DNA of 64,000 bases from an uncultured Oscillospiraceae bacterium (GCA_900548355.1 URKR01000004.1:75777-139776); one strand, 5' to 3'; counted from the stretch's first letter, positions 54,384-62,801 are shown. Made by a program: numbers and translations. The notes: generated by a model not told the origin, from the sequence alone.

Positions 54384-55511
54384 ATGGACAAACAGACAAA
54401 ACGCATCCTTTGCTACATCGCGTTCGGCGTCGGGCTGTTCGCGCTGCTCAACAACCTTGGCAGTGTGTGGGCGGTGGTGAAAACCGGCGCCTCCTTCCTG
54501 GTGCCGGTTTTCGGCGGCCTGCTCGTGGCGTTCATTTTGAGCGTACCGATGAAAGGGTTCGAGAATCTTCTGCTGCGCTTGCTGCCCAAAGGCCGCCGCC
54601 CGCGGGAGACCGCGCTGCAAGCGGCCGGCCTGCTGCTGACGCTGCTCAGCGTGGTTGTTGTGCTTGTGCTTGCCTTCACCCTCGTCATCCCTGAGATTGC
54701 GCGCTCGGTGCGCACCATCGCCGATTTGGTTGTGCAAGAGTGGCCCTCCTGGATGGAATATCTCGACGAACAGGGGTTCAACACCTCGCAGCTTTCGGCC
54801 CGGACCGAAGCGCTCGATGTTGACGCGCTGCTGCAATCGCTGTCCGGCAGCGCGGGCGCGCTGCTCGGTTCGATCATGGATACCTCAGCCTCGATCCTGT
54901 CCGGCCTTGCGAACGCCGGCATCGCGCTGGTGATCGCGGTGTATCTGCTGCTCAGCCGCCGCAGCCTCGCGCGAAAGAGCAAAAAGCTGCTCTACGCCTA
55001 TCTGGCCAAGCCGCACGCCGACCGCGTCTGCCACATTGCCGGGCTTGTGCAGGCCGCCTACACCAAGTTTTTGTCCGGCCAATGCATCGAAGCGTGCATC
55101 CTCGGCGTGCTGATCTTCCTGGCGTTCTCGGCGTTCGGGCTGCCCTATGCCGGCCTTATCGGGTTTTTGACCGCGATTTCCGCCTTCATCCCCTATGTCG
55201 GGGCGTTTGTCGCCTGCGTGATCGGCGCGCTGCTGATTCTGCTTTCCTCGCCCGAGCAGGCGCTGATCAGCGTGCTTGTTTTTCTGGTTGTGCAGTTCGT
55301 CGAAAACCAGTTTATCTACCCCAACGTCGTCGGCACCTCGGTTGGGCTGCCGCCGCTCTTCACCTTCCTCGCCGCGCTGATCGGCGGCAACCTGTTCGGC
55401 CTGTTCGGCATGATCTTCTCGATCCCCCTTGCCTCGGTACTCTACGCCCTGCTGCGCGAGGACGCAAACCGGAGGGCGGAGGGGAAGGTTTCCATAAAAA
55501 ATGATAAATAA
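54384..55511 (+). CDS. AI-2E family (YhhT-like) permease
   Basis: 375 residues; CAAGGAGG precedes the ATG. Eight predicted membrane segments in the pattern two, linker (EIARSVRTIADLVVQEWPSW), then six; conserved segments FIPYVGAFVACVIGALLIL and VVQFVENQFIYPNVVGTSVG. Substrate of the family in Firmicutes is unclear (AI-2, Na+/H+). A small overlapping frame at 54265 is not supported. Confidence 0.9.
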   Translation: MDKQTKRILCYIAFGVGLFALLNNLGSVWAVVKTGASFLVPVFGGLLVAFILSVPMKGFENLLLRLLPKGRRPRETALQAAGLLLTLLSVVVVLVLAFTLVIPEIARSVRTIADLVVQEWPSWMEYLDEQGFNTSQLSARTEALDVDALLQSLSGSAGALLGSIMDTSASILSGLANAGIALVIAVYLLLSRRSLARKSKKLLYAYLAKPHADRVCHIAGLVQAAYTKFLSGQCIEACILGVLIFLAFSAFGLPYAGLIGFLTAISAFIPYVGAFVACVIGALLILLSSPEQALISVLVFLVVQFVENQFIYPNVVGTSVGLPPLFTFLAALIGGNLFGLFGMIFSIPLASVLYALLREDANRRAEGKVSIKNDK

Positions 55512-55562
55512 CAAATAATAAAATCGGTGTTCACGGCCTGCGGGCCGCCGGAATATTCGATT

Positions 55563-55617
55563 GTGTGGGGGGGCCGATGCTCGTATCGGCCCGTGGAACC
55601 TCCCGCCGTCCCTACTA
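55563..55617. repeat. GTAGGGGC-type intergenic repeat, diverged copy
   Basis: Starts GTGGGGGGGCCGATGCTCG and ends CCGCCGTCCCTAC; internal stem GGGCCGAT/ATCGGCCC. Inverted ends like the copy at 44094. Confidence 0.6.
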
Positions 55618-55626
55618 TCCATACCA

Positions 55627-55660
55627 AAACAGGCCGCAGCCCCAAAAAGGCTGCGGCCTA
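55627..55660 (-). terminator. Hairpin after the lipoprotein gene
   Basis: AGGCCGCAGCC pairs with GGCTGCGGCCT; on the minus strand it ends CCTGTTTTGG. Part of the same word (AAAGCCGCAGCCTT) lies at 50143, right where the low-GC island starts. Confidence 0.6.
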
Positions 55661-55689
55661 TTCTTTATATCATATCAAACCAATTTCAA

Positions 55690-55732
55690 AACCGTGGCGA
55701 AGGCACAGCATCTAAACTCTCGAAACAAAGGC
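55690..55732. repeat. GTGCC-TTCG-GGCAC repeat after the lipoprotein gene
   Basis: Minus-strand word order GAGTTTAGATGC, GTGCCTTCGCCAC, GGTTTT as in the copies at 50083 and 52880; here one stem base pair is changed. Confidence 0.65.
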
Positions 55733-55734
55733 CG

Positions 55735-56601
55735 TCAAGCCTCCGCTCCCTGCAGCGTCGTATACCACGGCCGGCTCCCTGCGCCGAGGGCGTCCATCAG
55801 CTGCGCGTCCTGTTCCGGCGTGCCGGTGTAATCCGGGATGCCCACCGCCGCGGCGCAGGCGGCCCGGTTCTCGAGCGAAGGGTTGAGCCCGTTCGCGATG
55901 AAGGTGACAACCGCCGTCTGCCCGCGCCAGCCCATCAGCAGCTCGGACAAATCTCCCTCGGGGTCGGTCTCCTTCCGGTGACTTAGGTGCATCTGGGCGA
56001 GCTCCCGCAGCGTTGCCATACGCCAATCGATGGACGGCCGCGGCCAGCGCCGCCTGATGCGCTCGACATAATCGTCCTCCATCTCGCGGCGGGTTTCTTC
56101 GTCCAGCGTAAGGTTCAGCCGGTAAAATTCGAGCGTCTCTCCCTCCAGCGCGCGCTGGTCATCCGGGGCCTCCTGCACGGCGAGGTCGAGCCGCGGCTGC
56201 GCGCCCTCCGCCTCATAGGCAAGCGACCAGCCGAAGCGATATTGGATTGTGCGCTCCTCCTCCGAATCGGTGTAGACAAGAATCTCGTCGGCGTTCCAGT
56301 CCATCGGGCCGGAGGCGCCGTCGAAAGAAAAGCTCGATGCACCGTCGTCCAGCTTCTGATAGCCGAAACGTTGCAGGCCAAACCCGGCGCCCGCCAGGTT
56401 GCCCGCCAGATCGAGCGCGTACATCTTGTCGCCGGCGCAGGCCACCCAGATAACCCCATCCTCGCCGAAGGATTCCACAATCGCCTCCGGCGGGCCGCCC
56501 TCGCGCTCCGGCGTGATCGAACCCCGGTTTTCGTTCCCGCAGCCGGCCAGGCCGACCGCCACCAGCAGGCCAAGCCCACCGCACACAACACGACGCAACA
56601 T
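55735..56601 (-). CDS. Putative lipoprotein, function unknown
   Basis: 288 residues from the ATG at 56601 (GGGAGG upstream). Lipobox LVAVGLAGCGN gives a lipid-anchored cysteine at about residue 20. The mature part has no motif I recognise; it contains an early beta-rich segment (DGVIWVACAGDKMYALDLAG) and a helical, acidic second half. Single gene, divergent from the GH31 gene. Confidence 0.75.
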   Translation of the reverse strand: MLRRVVCGGLGLLVAVGLAGCGNENRGSITPEREGGPPEAIVESFGEDGVIWVACAGDKMYALDLAGNLAGAGFGLQRFGYQKLDDGASSFSFDGASGPMDWNADEILVYTDSEEERTIQYRFGWSLAYEAEGAQPRLDLAVQEAPDDQRALEGETLEFYRLNLTLDEETRREMEDDYVERIRRRWPRPSIDWRMATLRELAQMHLSHRKETDPEGDLSELLMGWRGQTAVVTFIANGLNPSLENRAACAAAVGIPDYTGTPEQDAQLMDALGAGSRPWYTTLQGAEA

Positions 56602-56787
56602 ACCAAAGCACCTCCCTGAGGGGCAGTTCCGGACACACCTCGCCATTGCCAGATGCATCCGTCAGGCTATCTTTTCATTTCTATACTACAAAACGCACCT
56701 CCTTTTGGCAAGCCTTTCTCCACACAAAAAGAGAACTTTTACAACTGCGCCAAAATCGGCCGGCAAAATTTTGTCACTTTGCCCGGG

Positions 56788-56816
56788 TTGCTTTTTGGGC
56801 CGGCGGGTGCTAGAGT
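56788..56816 (+). promoter_or_regulatory. Promoter of the GH31 gene
   Basis: TTGCTT, 17 bases, TAGAGT; 44 bases before the ATG. Confidence 0.5.
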
Positions 56817-56859
56817 GATGCCAGATACTTTTTCCCCACCGCCAAAGGAGGAACCTGTA

Positions 56860-58875
56860 ATGCCGCACACACCATATTTTGAACAGCAGGGCAGCGCCTT
56901 GCTCTACCGCAATGACGGTGAAACAGTCCGGGTTGAACCCTGGGGCCCGGATAGCCTGCGGGTACGCGCCGGCTTGCTGGATGACCTGGAACACGGCAGC
57001 ATCGCCCTGCTTGCCCCTTCCCCCGCCGATGCGGACGATATCGCCGTTTCCATCATGGAAAACTGTGCCACCCTGCGCCATGGCAAGATCACGGTAGAAA
57101 TGCGGCTGCAGGATTGGGGCCACGCACTGCAGCTTCGGTTTTACAACGCCCGCGGTGAACTTTTGCTGCAGGAAATCCCGAACGGGTATGCGCTGTCTCT
57201 GCGGGCACGGCACTACAAACCCCTGCCGGGCGGAAATTTCCGGCTCAGGGCCAGCTTTGTCTCTGACCCCGATGAAAAGATCTACGGCATGGGCCAGTAC
57301 CAACAGGAGCGGATCAACTGGAAGGGCTGCAACCTGGAGCTGGCGCATCGCAACTCACAGGTCAGCATACCGTTTTACCTTTCGAGCAAGGGGTACGGGT
57401 TCCTTTGGCACAATGCCGCGGTGGGCGAAGTGCATTTTGGGCTGAACACCACCCAGTGGGAGGCTGAAAGCACCCGCCAGCTCGATTACTGGATCACGGC
57501 CGGCGACACCCCGAAAGAGATCGAGCACCACTACACCGAAATGACCGGCCGTGCCCCGATGATGCCGGAATATGGGCTGGGGTTCTGGCAGTGCAAGCTG
57601 CGGTATTACAACCAGCAGCAGGTGCTTGACGTAGCGCGGGAATATAGGCGCCGGGGCATCCCGCTGGATGTGTTGATTATTGACTACTACCACTGGCCCC
57701 GCTGCGGCGATTACCGCTTTGACCCCGAGTATTTCCCCGTCCCGGCCGAGATGATCCGGGAGCTGGACGAAATGGGGATCGCGACCATGGTTTCGGTCTG
57801 GCCGCAGATTGACTGGCGCAGCGAAAATTATGCCGAGATGAAACAGCTGGGCCTGCTGGTCAAGGCCAACACCGGCGTGGATGTCCAGATGGTGTTCCAT
57901 GGCAACAATGTCTTTTTTGACGCCACCAACCCACGCGCCCGGGCCTATGTATGGGACAAGATCCGCCAGAATTATGCCGCGCTCGGGGTGCGCGCCTTCT
58001 GGCTGGATGAAGCCGAGCCCGAGTTTACCACCTATGATTATGACAACTACCGGTATTATGCCGGGCCGGTAACCGAAATCGGTAACATTTACCCGCGTGA
58101 GTATGCCAAAATGTTCTATGAAGGCCAGCAGCGGGAAGGCCGGACCGACATTGTCAGCCTGACCCGCTGCGCCTGGGTTGGCAGCCAGCGCTATGGCGCG
58201 CTGGTTTGGAGCGGGGATATCTTCTCCACCTGGGAAGATTTCCGCAAACAGGTTTGCGCCGGGCTGCACATGGGGCTGGCCGGCATCCCCTGGTGGACGA
58301 CCGACATTGGCGGATTCCACGGCGGCTGCATAGATGACCCCGCCTTCCAGGAACTGCTTGTGCGGTGGTTCCAGTTCGGAGCCTTCTGCCCGGTCATGCG
58401 CATCCACGGCAACCGCGCCCCCCACCAGCCAATTGTCAACCAGGCCGGCGAGGAACGCGAACAGACAGGCGCCGGCAACGAAGTATGGAGTTTCGGGCCG
58501 CAGAATGAGGAAATTTTGGTGCGTTACATCCGCCTGCGGGAAACCATGCGCCCCTATCTGCGTGCCGTCATGCAGGACGCCCACAGCGAGGGGAACCCGG
58601 TGCTGCGCACGCTGTTTTATGAATTTCCTCAGGATGCCGCCGCCTGGGATTGCCAGGACGAATACTGCTTCGGCCCCGATCTGCTGGTGGCCCCGGTGCT
58701 TGAACCGGGTGCACAGAGCCGCCCGGTTTACCTGCCCGCCGGCGCCAGCTGGACCGAGCTGCACACCGGCGCCGTGTATGCCGGCGGGCAAACCGTTGCC
58801 GCCGCTGCACCGCTTGCCACCATACCGGTTTTCCTGCGGGATGGCCGCCACACCGATTGGATCGGCCTTATCTGA
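56860..58875 (+). CDS. GH31 alpha-glucosidase/alpha-xylosidase
   Basis: 671 residues from the ATG at 56860 (AAAGGAGG upstream). N-terminal beta-sandwich (to ~210), then the (beta/alpha)8 barrel: VLIIDYYHWPRCGDYRFDPE, catalytic nucleophile Asp in RAFWLDEAEPEF and acid/base Asp in GALVWSGDIFSTWEDF, plus GIPWWTTDIGGFHGG. The WLDEAEPE nucleophile context resembles alpha-xylosidase-type members, so xyloglucan-derived oligosaccharides are possible substrates. No signal peptide: cytoplasmic. Stand-alone gene. Confidence 0.9.
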   Translation: MPHTPYFEQQGSALLYRNDGETVRVEPWGPDSLRVRAGLLDDLEHGSIALLAPSPADADDIAVSIMENCATLRHGKITVEMRLQDWGHALQLRFYNARGELLLQEIPNGYALSLRARHYKPLPGGNFRLRASFVSDPDEKIYGMGQYQQERINWKGCNLELAHRNSQVSIPFYLSSKGYGFLWHNAAVGEVHFGLNTTQWEAESTRQLDYWITAGDTPKEIEHHYTEMTGRAPMMPEYGLGFWQCKLRYYNQQQVLDVAREYRRRGIPLDVLIIDYYHWPRCGDYRFDPEYFPVPAEMIRELDEMGIATMVSVWPQIDWRSENYAEMKQLGLLVKANTGVDVQMVFHGNNVFFDATNPRARAYVWDKIRQNYAALGVRAFWLDEAEPEFTTYDYDNYRYYAGPVTEIGNIYPREYAKMFYEGQQREGRTDIVSLTRCAWVGSQRYGALVWSGDIFSTWEDFRKQVCAGLHMGLAGIPWWTTDIGGFHGGCIDDPAFQELLVRWFQFGAFCPVMRIHGNRAPHQPIVNQAGEEREQTGAGNEVWSFGPQNEEILVRYIRLRETMRPYLRAVMQDAHSEGNPVLRTLFYEFPQDAAAWDCQDEYCFGPDLLVAPVLEPGAQSRPVYLPAGASWTELHTGAVYAGGQTVAAAAPLATIPVFLRDGRHTDWIGLI

Positions 58876-58950
58876 ATGCCGCGGCACCCACGCTGTGTGC
58901 CCGTTCTGTTTGGGGCGGGAAAAGAGCGAGAAAAGATTTGCCCGGCCACC

Positions 58951-58979
58951 TTGCAATTTGCGAGGCAACATGGTATAAT
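58951..58979 (+). promoter_or_regulatory. Promoter of the tRNA-Arg locus
   Basis: TTGCAA, 17 bases, TATAAT; 39 bases before the duplicated 5' half of the tRNA. Confidence 0.8.
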
Positions 58980-59017
58980 AATTGTTGTCCTCGCGAGAAC
59001 TCTCCGGGCAATCATCT

Positions 59018-59056
59018 GCGGTCGTAGCTCAGCTGGATAGAGCGTTGGACTCCGAC
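59018..59056 (+). pseudogene. Duplicated 5' half of tRNA-Arg
   Basis: 39 bases identical to 59221-59259, from the first acceptor base to the anticodon loop (ends CTCCGAC), then unrelated sequence. It lies beneath the original promoter. With the intact gene 165 bases downstream it forms a direct repeat flanking a 164-base insert with TTGACCACCAA-type sequence, the appearance of an att site scar. Confidence 0.85.
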
Positions 59057-59220
59057 AACTGTGACACATTAGGCAACCGACAAGAAATTGTTTGGCATAA
59101 CGTAAAAAAGCAAGCACATCACCCGGTGGTTCGCGGTAGACTGACCACGAATTGACCACCAACCCGATTTTCACAATTTTATACGATGAATCTCGTCCCA
59201 GCGACGATTTTCATAAATGT

Positions 59221-59297
59221 GCGGTCGTAGCTCAGCTGGATAGAGCGTTGGACTCCGACTCCAAAGGCCAGAGGTTCGAATCCCCCCGGCCGCACCA
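59221..59297 (+). tRNA. tRNA-Arg (anticodon CCG)
   Basis: 77 bases with encoded CCA. Acceptor stem GCGGTCG/CGGCCGC (one G-T pair), D-arm GCTC-AGCTGGATA-GAGC, anticodon stem TTGGA/TCCAA with loop CTCCGAC (anticodon CCG), T-arm with GGTTCGAATCC. Its own upstream region is the inserted sequence and lacks a convincing promoter, so transcription may depend on read-through from 58951. Confidence 0.93.
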
Positions 59298-59298
59298 A

Positions 59299-59334
59299 AA
59301 AGGTCGCTGTATTGCAGTACAGCGACCTTTTTTA
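59299..59334 (+). terminator. Terminator of tRNA-Arg
   Basis: AGGTCGCTGTA pairs with TACAGCGACCT and is followed by a T-run. Confidence 0.9.
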
Positions 59335-59374
59335 TTTTGTCACGGCTCAGTGCTTGTCAATCCATCTTTTGACG

Positions 59375-59428
59375 CTACGCGGTAACATCGGCCATGACAG
59401 ACACGAAAAAACTGATAAGATAGCTCAT
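59375..59428 (-). CDS. Possible small membrane (toxin-like) peptide, 17 aa
   Basis: ATG 59428 with AAAGGAG at the right distance; reads MSYLISFFVSVMADVTA then TAG. A two-base insertion after the Ala codon would extend it in frame to YSVKRWIDKH and stop at 59347, giving the ~27-residue hydrophobic-then-basic layout of small type I toxin-like peptides. The ribosome site and start are buried within the long hairpin 59406-59490. Real function is uncertain. Confidence 0.4.
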   Translation of the reverse strand: MSYLISFFVSVMADVTA

Positions 59429-59490
59429 GGAATCTCCTTTCCGTGCTGGTTTTGTAATTGGGCAGCACGAGAGCTATTTTATCAGTTTTT
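59406..59490. promoter_or_regulatory. Long nested hairpin
   Basis: AAAAACTGATAAGATAGCTC pairs with GAGCTATTTTATCAGTTTTT (one internal mismatch), with an inner stem CGTGCTG/CAGCACG. It may be a bidirectional terminator or a translation-blocking structure for the peptide above. The rest of 59335-59644 shows no gene. Confidence 0.75.
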
Positions 59491-59644
59491 GTTTTTATAA
59501 AAAATCCGATACAAGGTTTCGGACGCCAGTCGTGGGCCCAAAAGGCTCACAGCGGGGCTTGTTGCCAGCAGAGGATAACCCGTCGCCCCTTACTCGAACC
59601 GCGCCGAAAAGGCTGTCATTCCGCCTCACGGGGGGCATAAGAGA

Positions 59645-60844
59645 TTACGCTTCTGTCCGTTCTGCCTTTTCCATTTGTTTCAGAAGTTGAGTTTCTTTTT
59701 TTAAGAGCTCCTTTACAACCTTTCTGACACAGTCAGAAACGGAATCCTCAAAGCTGTCGTTTTCTTCAATTTTATACCATCCGGTTCGGAACAAACGCTT
59801 ATAACGGAAATTCTCTCTTCTTTTATCTCCCGGCTTTAATATCTCTATCATTTTCTGCATGGTTTGCATTTGCTGTTCCGGGACATTCCATCCCCCGATT
59901 TCAAACACGCCGCAGAGCTGATTTTCGCGGATGGCAATCCAATACGAATATATATATTCGTTGCCCCACGAACTTGTTGGCGTGTCTATGGGCGGCAAAT
60001 AGTGATTCATCTCGTTTGTGCGGAACACAAAGAAGTTTGTATTAATCGGCGATGTACAAATAACATCTTCTTCAGTAAGAGCTGTAAGTGTTGCTTTGAT
60101 TCCATCCGCAAGTTGTGTCCGGCCATCGGTCCGATGTTCAAAGATAAGGTCAAGGGCTCTTTTGTGCTTTGCATAGATTTTGTTACAAACTTCTATCAGC
60201 TTTTCGTCTTCCACAATGTCCCTCCTTATAACGTCTATATAATTGCCAATTACCAGCGAAACATCTGGTGCAAGGTCCATCGTATTTTGTAACTCACTAA
60301 GCGTTGCCGCGATATCCCGATACGTCAAAACATCCCAATTATCACAGTCGCTGGGATCTTCTCCCTCCGGTGTAAGATACAGAAGCATCTTCTTATAATT
60401 GAGATAGTCCGTTTCCAACGTACGGCGATATCTTTTGAGCTGATGATCATGTTCGTGGGAACCGATTTTATTTTCTATCGCAATCAAAAATTTTTCTGTA
60501 TCTGACACCAGTAAAAGATCGATGTATTTCCACTCCCGGTATACAGTAAAACTGTAAAAATCCATCAGCAGCGTATCCAGAACATTATAGCGACCGTTAT
60601 CATCTTCTTGAACCACGCATTGAATGATGGCTCGAAGAAAGGCGTCGCCCAGACCATGATTTTCATTGGGAGTTAAAAGCCATCCCAATATGTTGCTATG
60701 CCGGATCTCTGTGCGGGAGATTTTTAACACATCAAACAGGTTAAAACGTTTGGTCCAGGGAATCAGTTCATCCAGACAGTCAATATCAAGCAAAAAGTTT
60801 TGCAGAACTTCCTCATCCGTAAGGGCGGAACCATCTTTTATCAC
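59645..60844 (-). CDS. PD-(D/E)XK nuclease superfamily protein (PDDEXK_4-like)
   Basis: 399 residues from the GTG at 60844 (GGAGG eight bases upstream). N-terminal segment SRTEIRHSNILGWLL (E46), then the nuclease core D109 in KYIDLLLV and E124-x-K126 in IAIENKIGS with HDHQLKRY. This is the pattern of PF14281-type nucleases linked to defence islands and mobile elements. The C-terminal ~200 residues have no motif I can name. Lower GC than neighbours. Separated from the gene upstream by 33 bases holding a palindrome. Confidence 0.82.
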   Translation of the reverse strand: MIKDGSALTDEEVLQNFLLDIDCLDELIPWTKRFNLFDVLKISRTEIRHSNILGWLLTPNENHGLGDAFLRAIIQCVVQEDDNGRYNVLDTLLMDFYSFTVYREWKYIDLLLVSDTEKFLIAIENKIGSHEHDHQLKRYRRTLETDYLNYKKMLLYLTPEGEDPSDCDNWDVLTYRDIAATLSELQNTMDLAPDVSLVIGNYIDVIRRDIVEDEKLIEVCNKIYAKHKRALDLIFEHRTDGRTQLADGIKATLTALTEEDVICTSPINTNFFVFRTNEMNHYLPPIDTPTSSWGNEYIYSYWIAIRENQLCGVFEIGGWNVPEQQMQTMQKMIEILKPGDKRRENFRYKRLFRTGWYKIEENDSFEDSVSDCVRKVVKELLKKETQLLKQMEKAERTEA

Positions 60845-60864
60845 GATGTTATCCTCCTGTATAA

Positions 60865-60876
60865 ATGTAATTACAT
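60865..60876. promoter_or_regulatory. Candidate operator palindrome
   Basis: ATGTAATTACAT, perfect 12-base palindrome just upstream of the nuclease start and downstream of the preceding stop. Confidence 0.4.
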
Positions 60877-60877
60877 G

Positions 60878-61360
60878 TCACCACGCTGGTTTCCCAAACT
60901 CGTGAACGGACCGCGGCAGCCGCTTGTCCATCGGGACTTCCGCCTGCAGCTTGCGGAGCGCTGCCAGCGATATAGGCCGCTGACCGTTCTTCTGCATTTT
61001 TCCGCAGTGGCACCAGGCCAGTGCGCCGGGGCCGTTATATTCTTCGGTAAAGGTGCCGTCGGGGTGAATCTTCAGCACAAGCAGCCATTCCGGTTCACTG
61101 GACAGAGCCACCCGGTCAATCTGGGTGGCCTTGATCTGCACAAGGCGCCCGTCGGGGGCTTTGGCGTCGTGGGTTTCTGCCCCCGCCTCAAACAGTTCCA
61201 GCCCGTACCAGCTGGCGGCCAAGGCTTCCCCGATACTGCCGACCATGTGGCCGTCCGGCGTGTAATGTCTGCCGGGGAAAAGCTGCTCCAATTCCCGGGA
61301 GATGGCGTACAGTGCCTTGATCTTTTCGGCCACCGATTTCTGCAAAGAAACAGGGTCCAT
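60878..61360 (-). CDS. DUF6998-like protein with a PD-(D/E)XK-type core
   Basis: 160 residues from the ATG at 61360 (GGAAGG upstream), two bases after the stop of the fusion gene, so translationally coupled. Motif set: E45 in GSIGEALAASWYGLEL, D65 in AETHDAKAPDG and Q75-x-K77 in VQIKATQ, which fits the nuclease-fold active site with the QxK variant. Short C-terminal region (GALAWCHCGKMQKNGQRP). I infer a small nuclease acting with the glycosylase-like fusion protein. Confidence 0.75.
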   Translation of the reverse strand: MDPVSLQKSVAEKIKALYAISRELEQLFPGRHYTPDGHMVGSIGEALAASWYGLELFEAGAETHDAKAPDGRLVQIKATQIDRVALSSEPEWLLVLKIHPDGTFTEEYNGPGALAWCHCGKMQKNGQRPISLAALRKLQAEVPMDKRLPRSVHEFGKPAW

Positions 61361-61362
61361 CT

Positions 61363-62424
61363 TTATCCTTCCTTTCTGGTACAGAATCCGCGCACAACAC
61401 ACGCATCACAGTGCGGGGTGGCTGTGCAGATTTCTCCATAGTGGCTGGCGCAGTAGCTCCAAAGAATGCTGTCGATCTCCACCATGGGCAGATGCAGCTG
61501 CTCGCTCATTTTGTGGACGATAGCCACAGCTTCGTCGGGTGCAGCCTGTTCCTGTTCGGATTCCCCCATGCGGTCGGCACCCAGAAAGCGGCAGACGTGA
61601 ATGTCGGGCTTGACCCCATCGATACCCACATTTCGCAGATATTCCCAGGCAAGGGCCGGGCCGATGCCGTATAACTTGTGTGGCCCTGCGGCAAGGTCCC
61701 GGACGATTTCTTCTGGTGGTGCCGAGGTCACATAGGCATCCATGCTGCCATATTCATCAGCAATCCGCCGAAGTTTTTCAATGTTTTCGCCCAGATGCTT
61801 CATCTGGCGATTGGTACACTGACTGGCGCAGGAAAGTTGTTTCAGCCCTGCCGTAAAATAGCTGCTCTCCCGAGCCAGGATGGCCTGTTCATCATATTGG
61901 AAGAACAATTCATCCACCCGGGGCAGCTTGGGGGCCACACGATGCCACTGGGTGTGGGCGCTCAACTGGGCATAAAGCAGTCCTCGCAGATGTTCCCGGA
62001 AAGTGAAAACCTTGCCCTGCTGCCGTTGGCGGACCAGCTGGGGAAAGGTGGTGGAGTACAGTTTGCCGGATGCTTGCAGGAAGTCCCTCATCACCAGCAG
62101 ATAGCGGTAATCCTCTTTCTTGCGCACAGAGGTAAGTAAAATGCGTTTTTCAAACCCACCCCGCTGGGCAGCTTTGTCCGCCCGCAACTGTTCCAGCTGC
62201 TCCGGCGTCCAGCCTCGTGCCCGGACCACGGCCTGCACTACCTCCAGCAGATCGGCCAATTTCTCCAAGGTTTTGTTCTCCCGGTATTCCTCCAGCTCCT
62301 CGTTCAGCTTTTCGTCCAGCAGATGGAGGTAGACTTCGTCGGAGAGAGTCTCCCAGGTACAGATTTTGCCGTCTTCTTCGATGATCTCCGGGATGCGGTC
62401 CCGGACCAGTTTGTGATATTGCAT
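61363..62424 (-). CDS. MazG-like pyrophosphohydrolase fused to HhH-GPD glycosylase-like domain
   Basis: 353 residues. Residues 1-97: MazG/PRA-PH-like domain, VRDRIPEIIEEDGK, EELEEYR and EKLADLLEVVQAVV (metal-binding Glu/Asp pattern), GGFEKRILL end. Residues ~103-353: endonuclease III-like: HhH LYGIGPALAWEYLRNVG (251-267), catalytic Asp position KPDIHVCRFLG (D274), and a C-terminal cysteine cluster C333-x5-C-x2-C-x5-C348 as for a 4Fe-4S loop. The lysine of bifunctional enzymes (GxGRK) is replaced (GIGPA), so a simple glycosylase is more likely than a lyase. The fusion of a nucleotide-cleaning and a base-excision module is unusual. Confidence 0.8.
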   Translation of the reverse strand: MQYHKLVRDRIPEIIEEDGKICTWETLSDEVYLHLLDEKLNEELEEYRENKTLEKLADLLEVVQAVVRARGWTPEQLEQLRADKAAQRGGFEKRILLTSVRKKEDYRYLLVMRDFLQASGKLYSTTFPQLVRQRQQGKVFTFREHLRGLLYAQLSAHTQWHRVAPKLPRVDELFFQYDEQAILARESSYFTAGLKQLSCASQCTNRQMKHLGENIEKLRRIADEYGSMDAYVTSAPPEEIVRDLAAGPHKLYGIGPALAWEYLRNVGIDGVKPDIHVCRFLGADRMGESEQEQAAPDEAVAIVHKMSEQLHLPMVEIDSILWSYCASHYGEICTATPHCDACVVRGFCTRKEG

Positions 62425-62435
62425 GCTCTACCTCG

Positions 62436-62705
62436 TTACCCCAACAGATCCTGCTCCTCGGGGTGCATCTCAAACCAGTGTATGGCGTAGGAACAGGTGG
62501 CCTTGGCTTTGCGGCCATCCTGGCGCAGGGTATCAGCCACCGCACGCAGAAGCTGTCCGGTGATTCCCTGTCCCCGCAGAGAACCGTCCACAAAGGTATG
62601 GTTGATGACGGCAACCCCCTCCCGTTCCGGGAAAGTCACCTCCGCCAGCAGCTTTCCTGTTGCATCCGTGGCAAAAATCCGGCCCGGTTCTTTGCGAAAC
62701 TCCAT
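62436..62705 (-). CDS. Small GNAT-family acetyltransferase (Acetyltransf_CG type)
   Basis: 89 residues from the ATG at 62705 (GAGGTG upstream). Contains INHTFVDGSLRGQGITGQLL, the compact acetyl-CoA binding pattern of the NATD1/YidJ group, and the terminal YAIHWFEMHPE. Eleven bases upstream of the fusion gene, so likely in the same transcript. A hairpin TTCCTGAC/GTCAGGAA (62762-62782) separates it from the integrase. Confidence 0.85.
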   Translation of the reverse strand: MEFRKEPGRIFATDATGKLLAEVTFPEREGVAVINHTFVDGSLRGQGITGQLLRAVADTLRQDGRKAKATCSYAIHWFEMHPEEQDLLG

Positions 62706-62801
62706 AATAATCACCTCTGCTCTCAGTGTAGCAAAGAAACTCGGCAATAGCAACAGCCATGTTCCTGACGCTTTGTCAGGAATATGGCTATATGGATTTA
62801 T

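Noticed and set aside
57355..58971. 538-codon minus-strand frame opposite GH31
   Set aside because: Antisense shadow; GH31 catalytic motifs on the plus strand.
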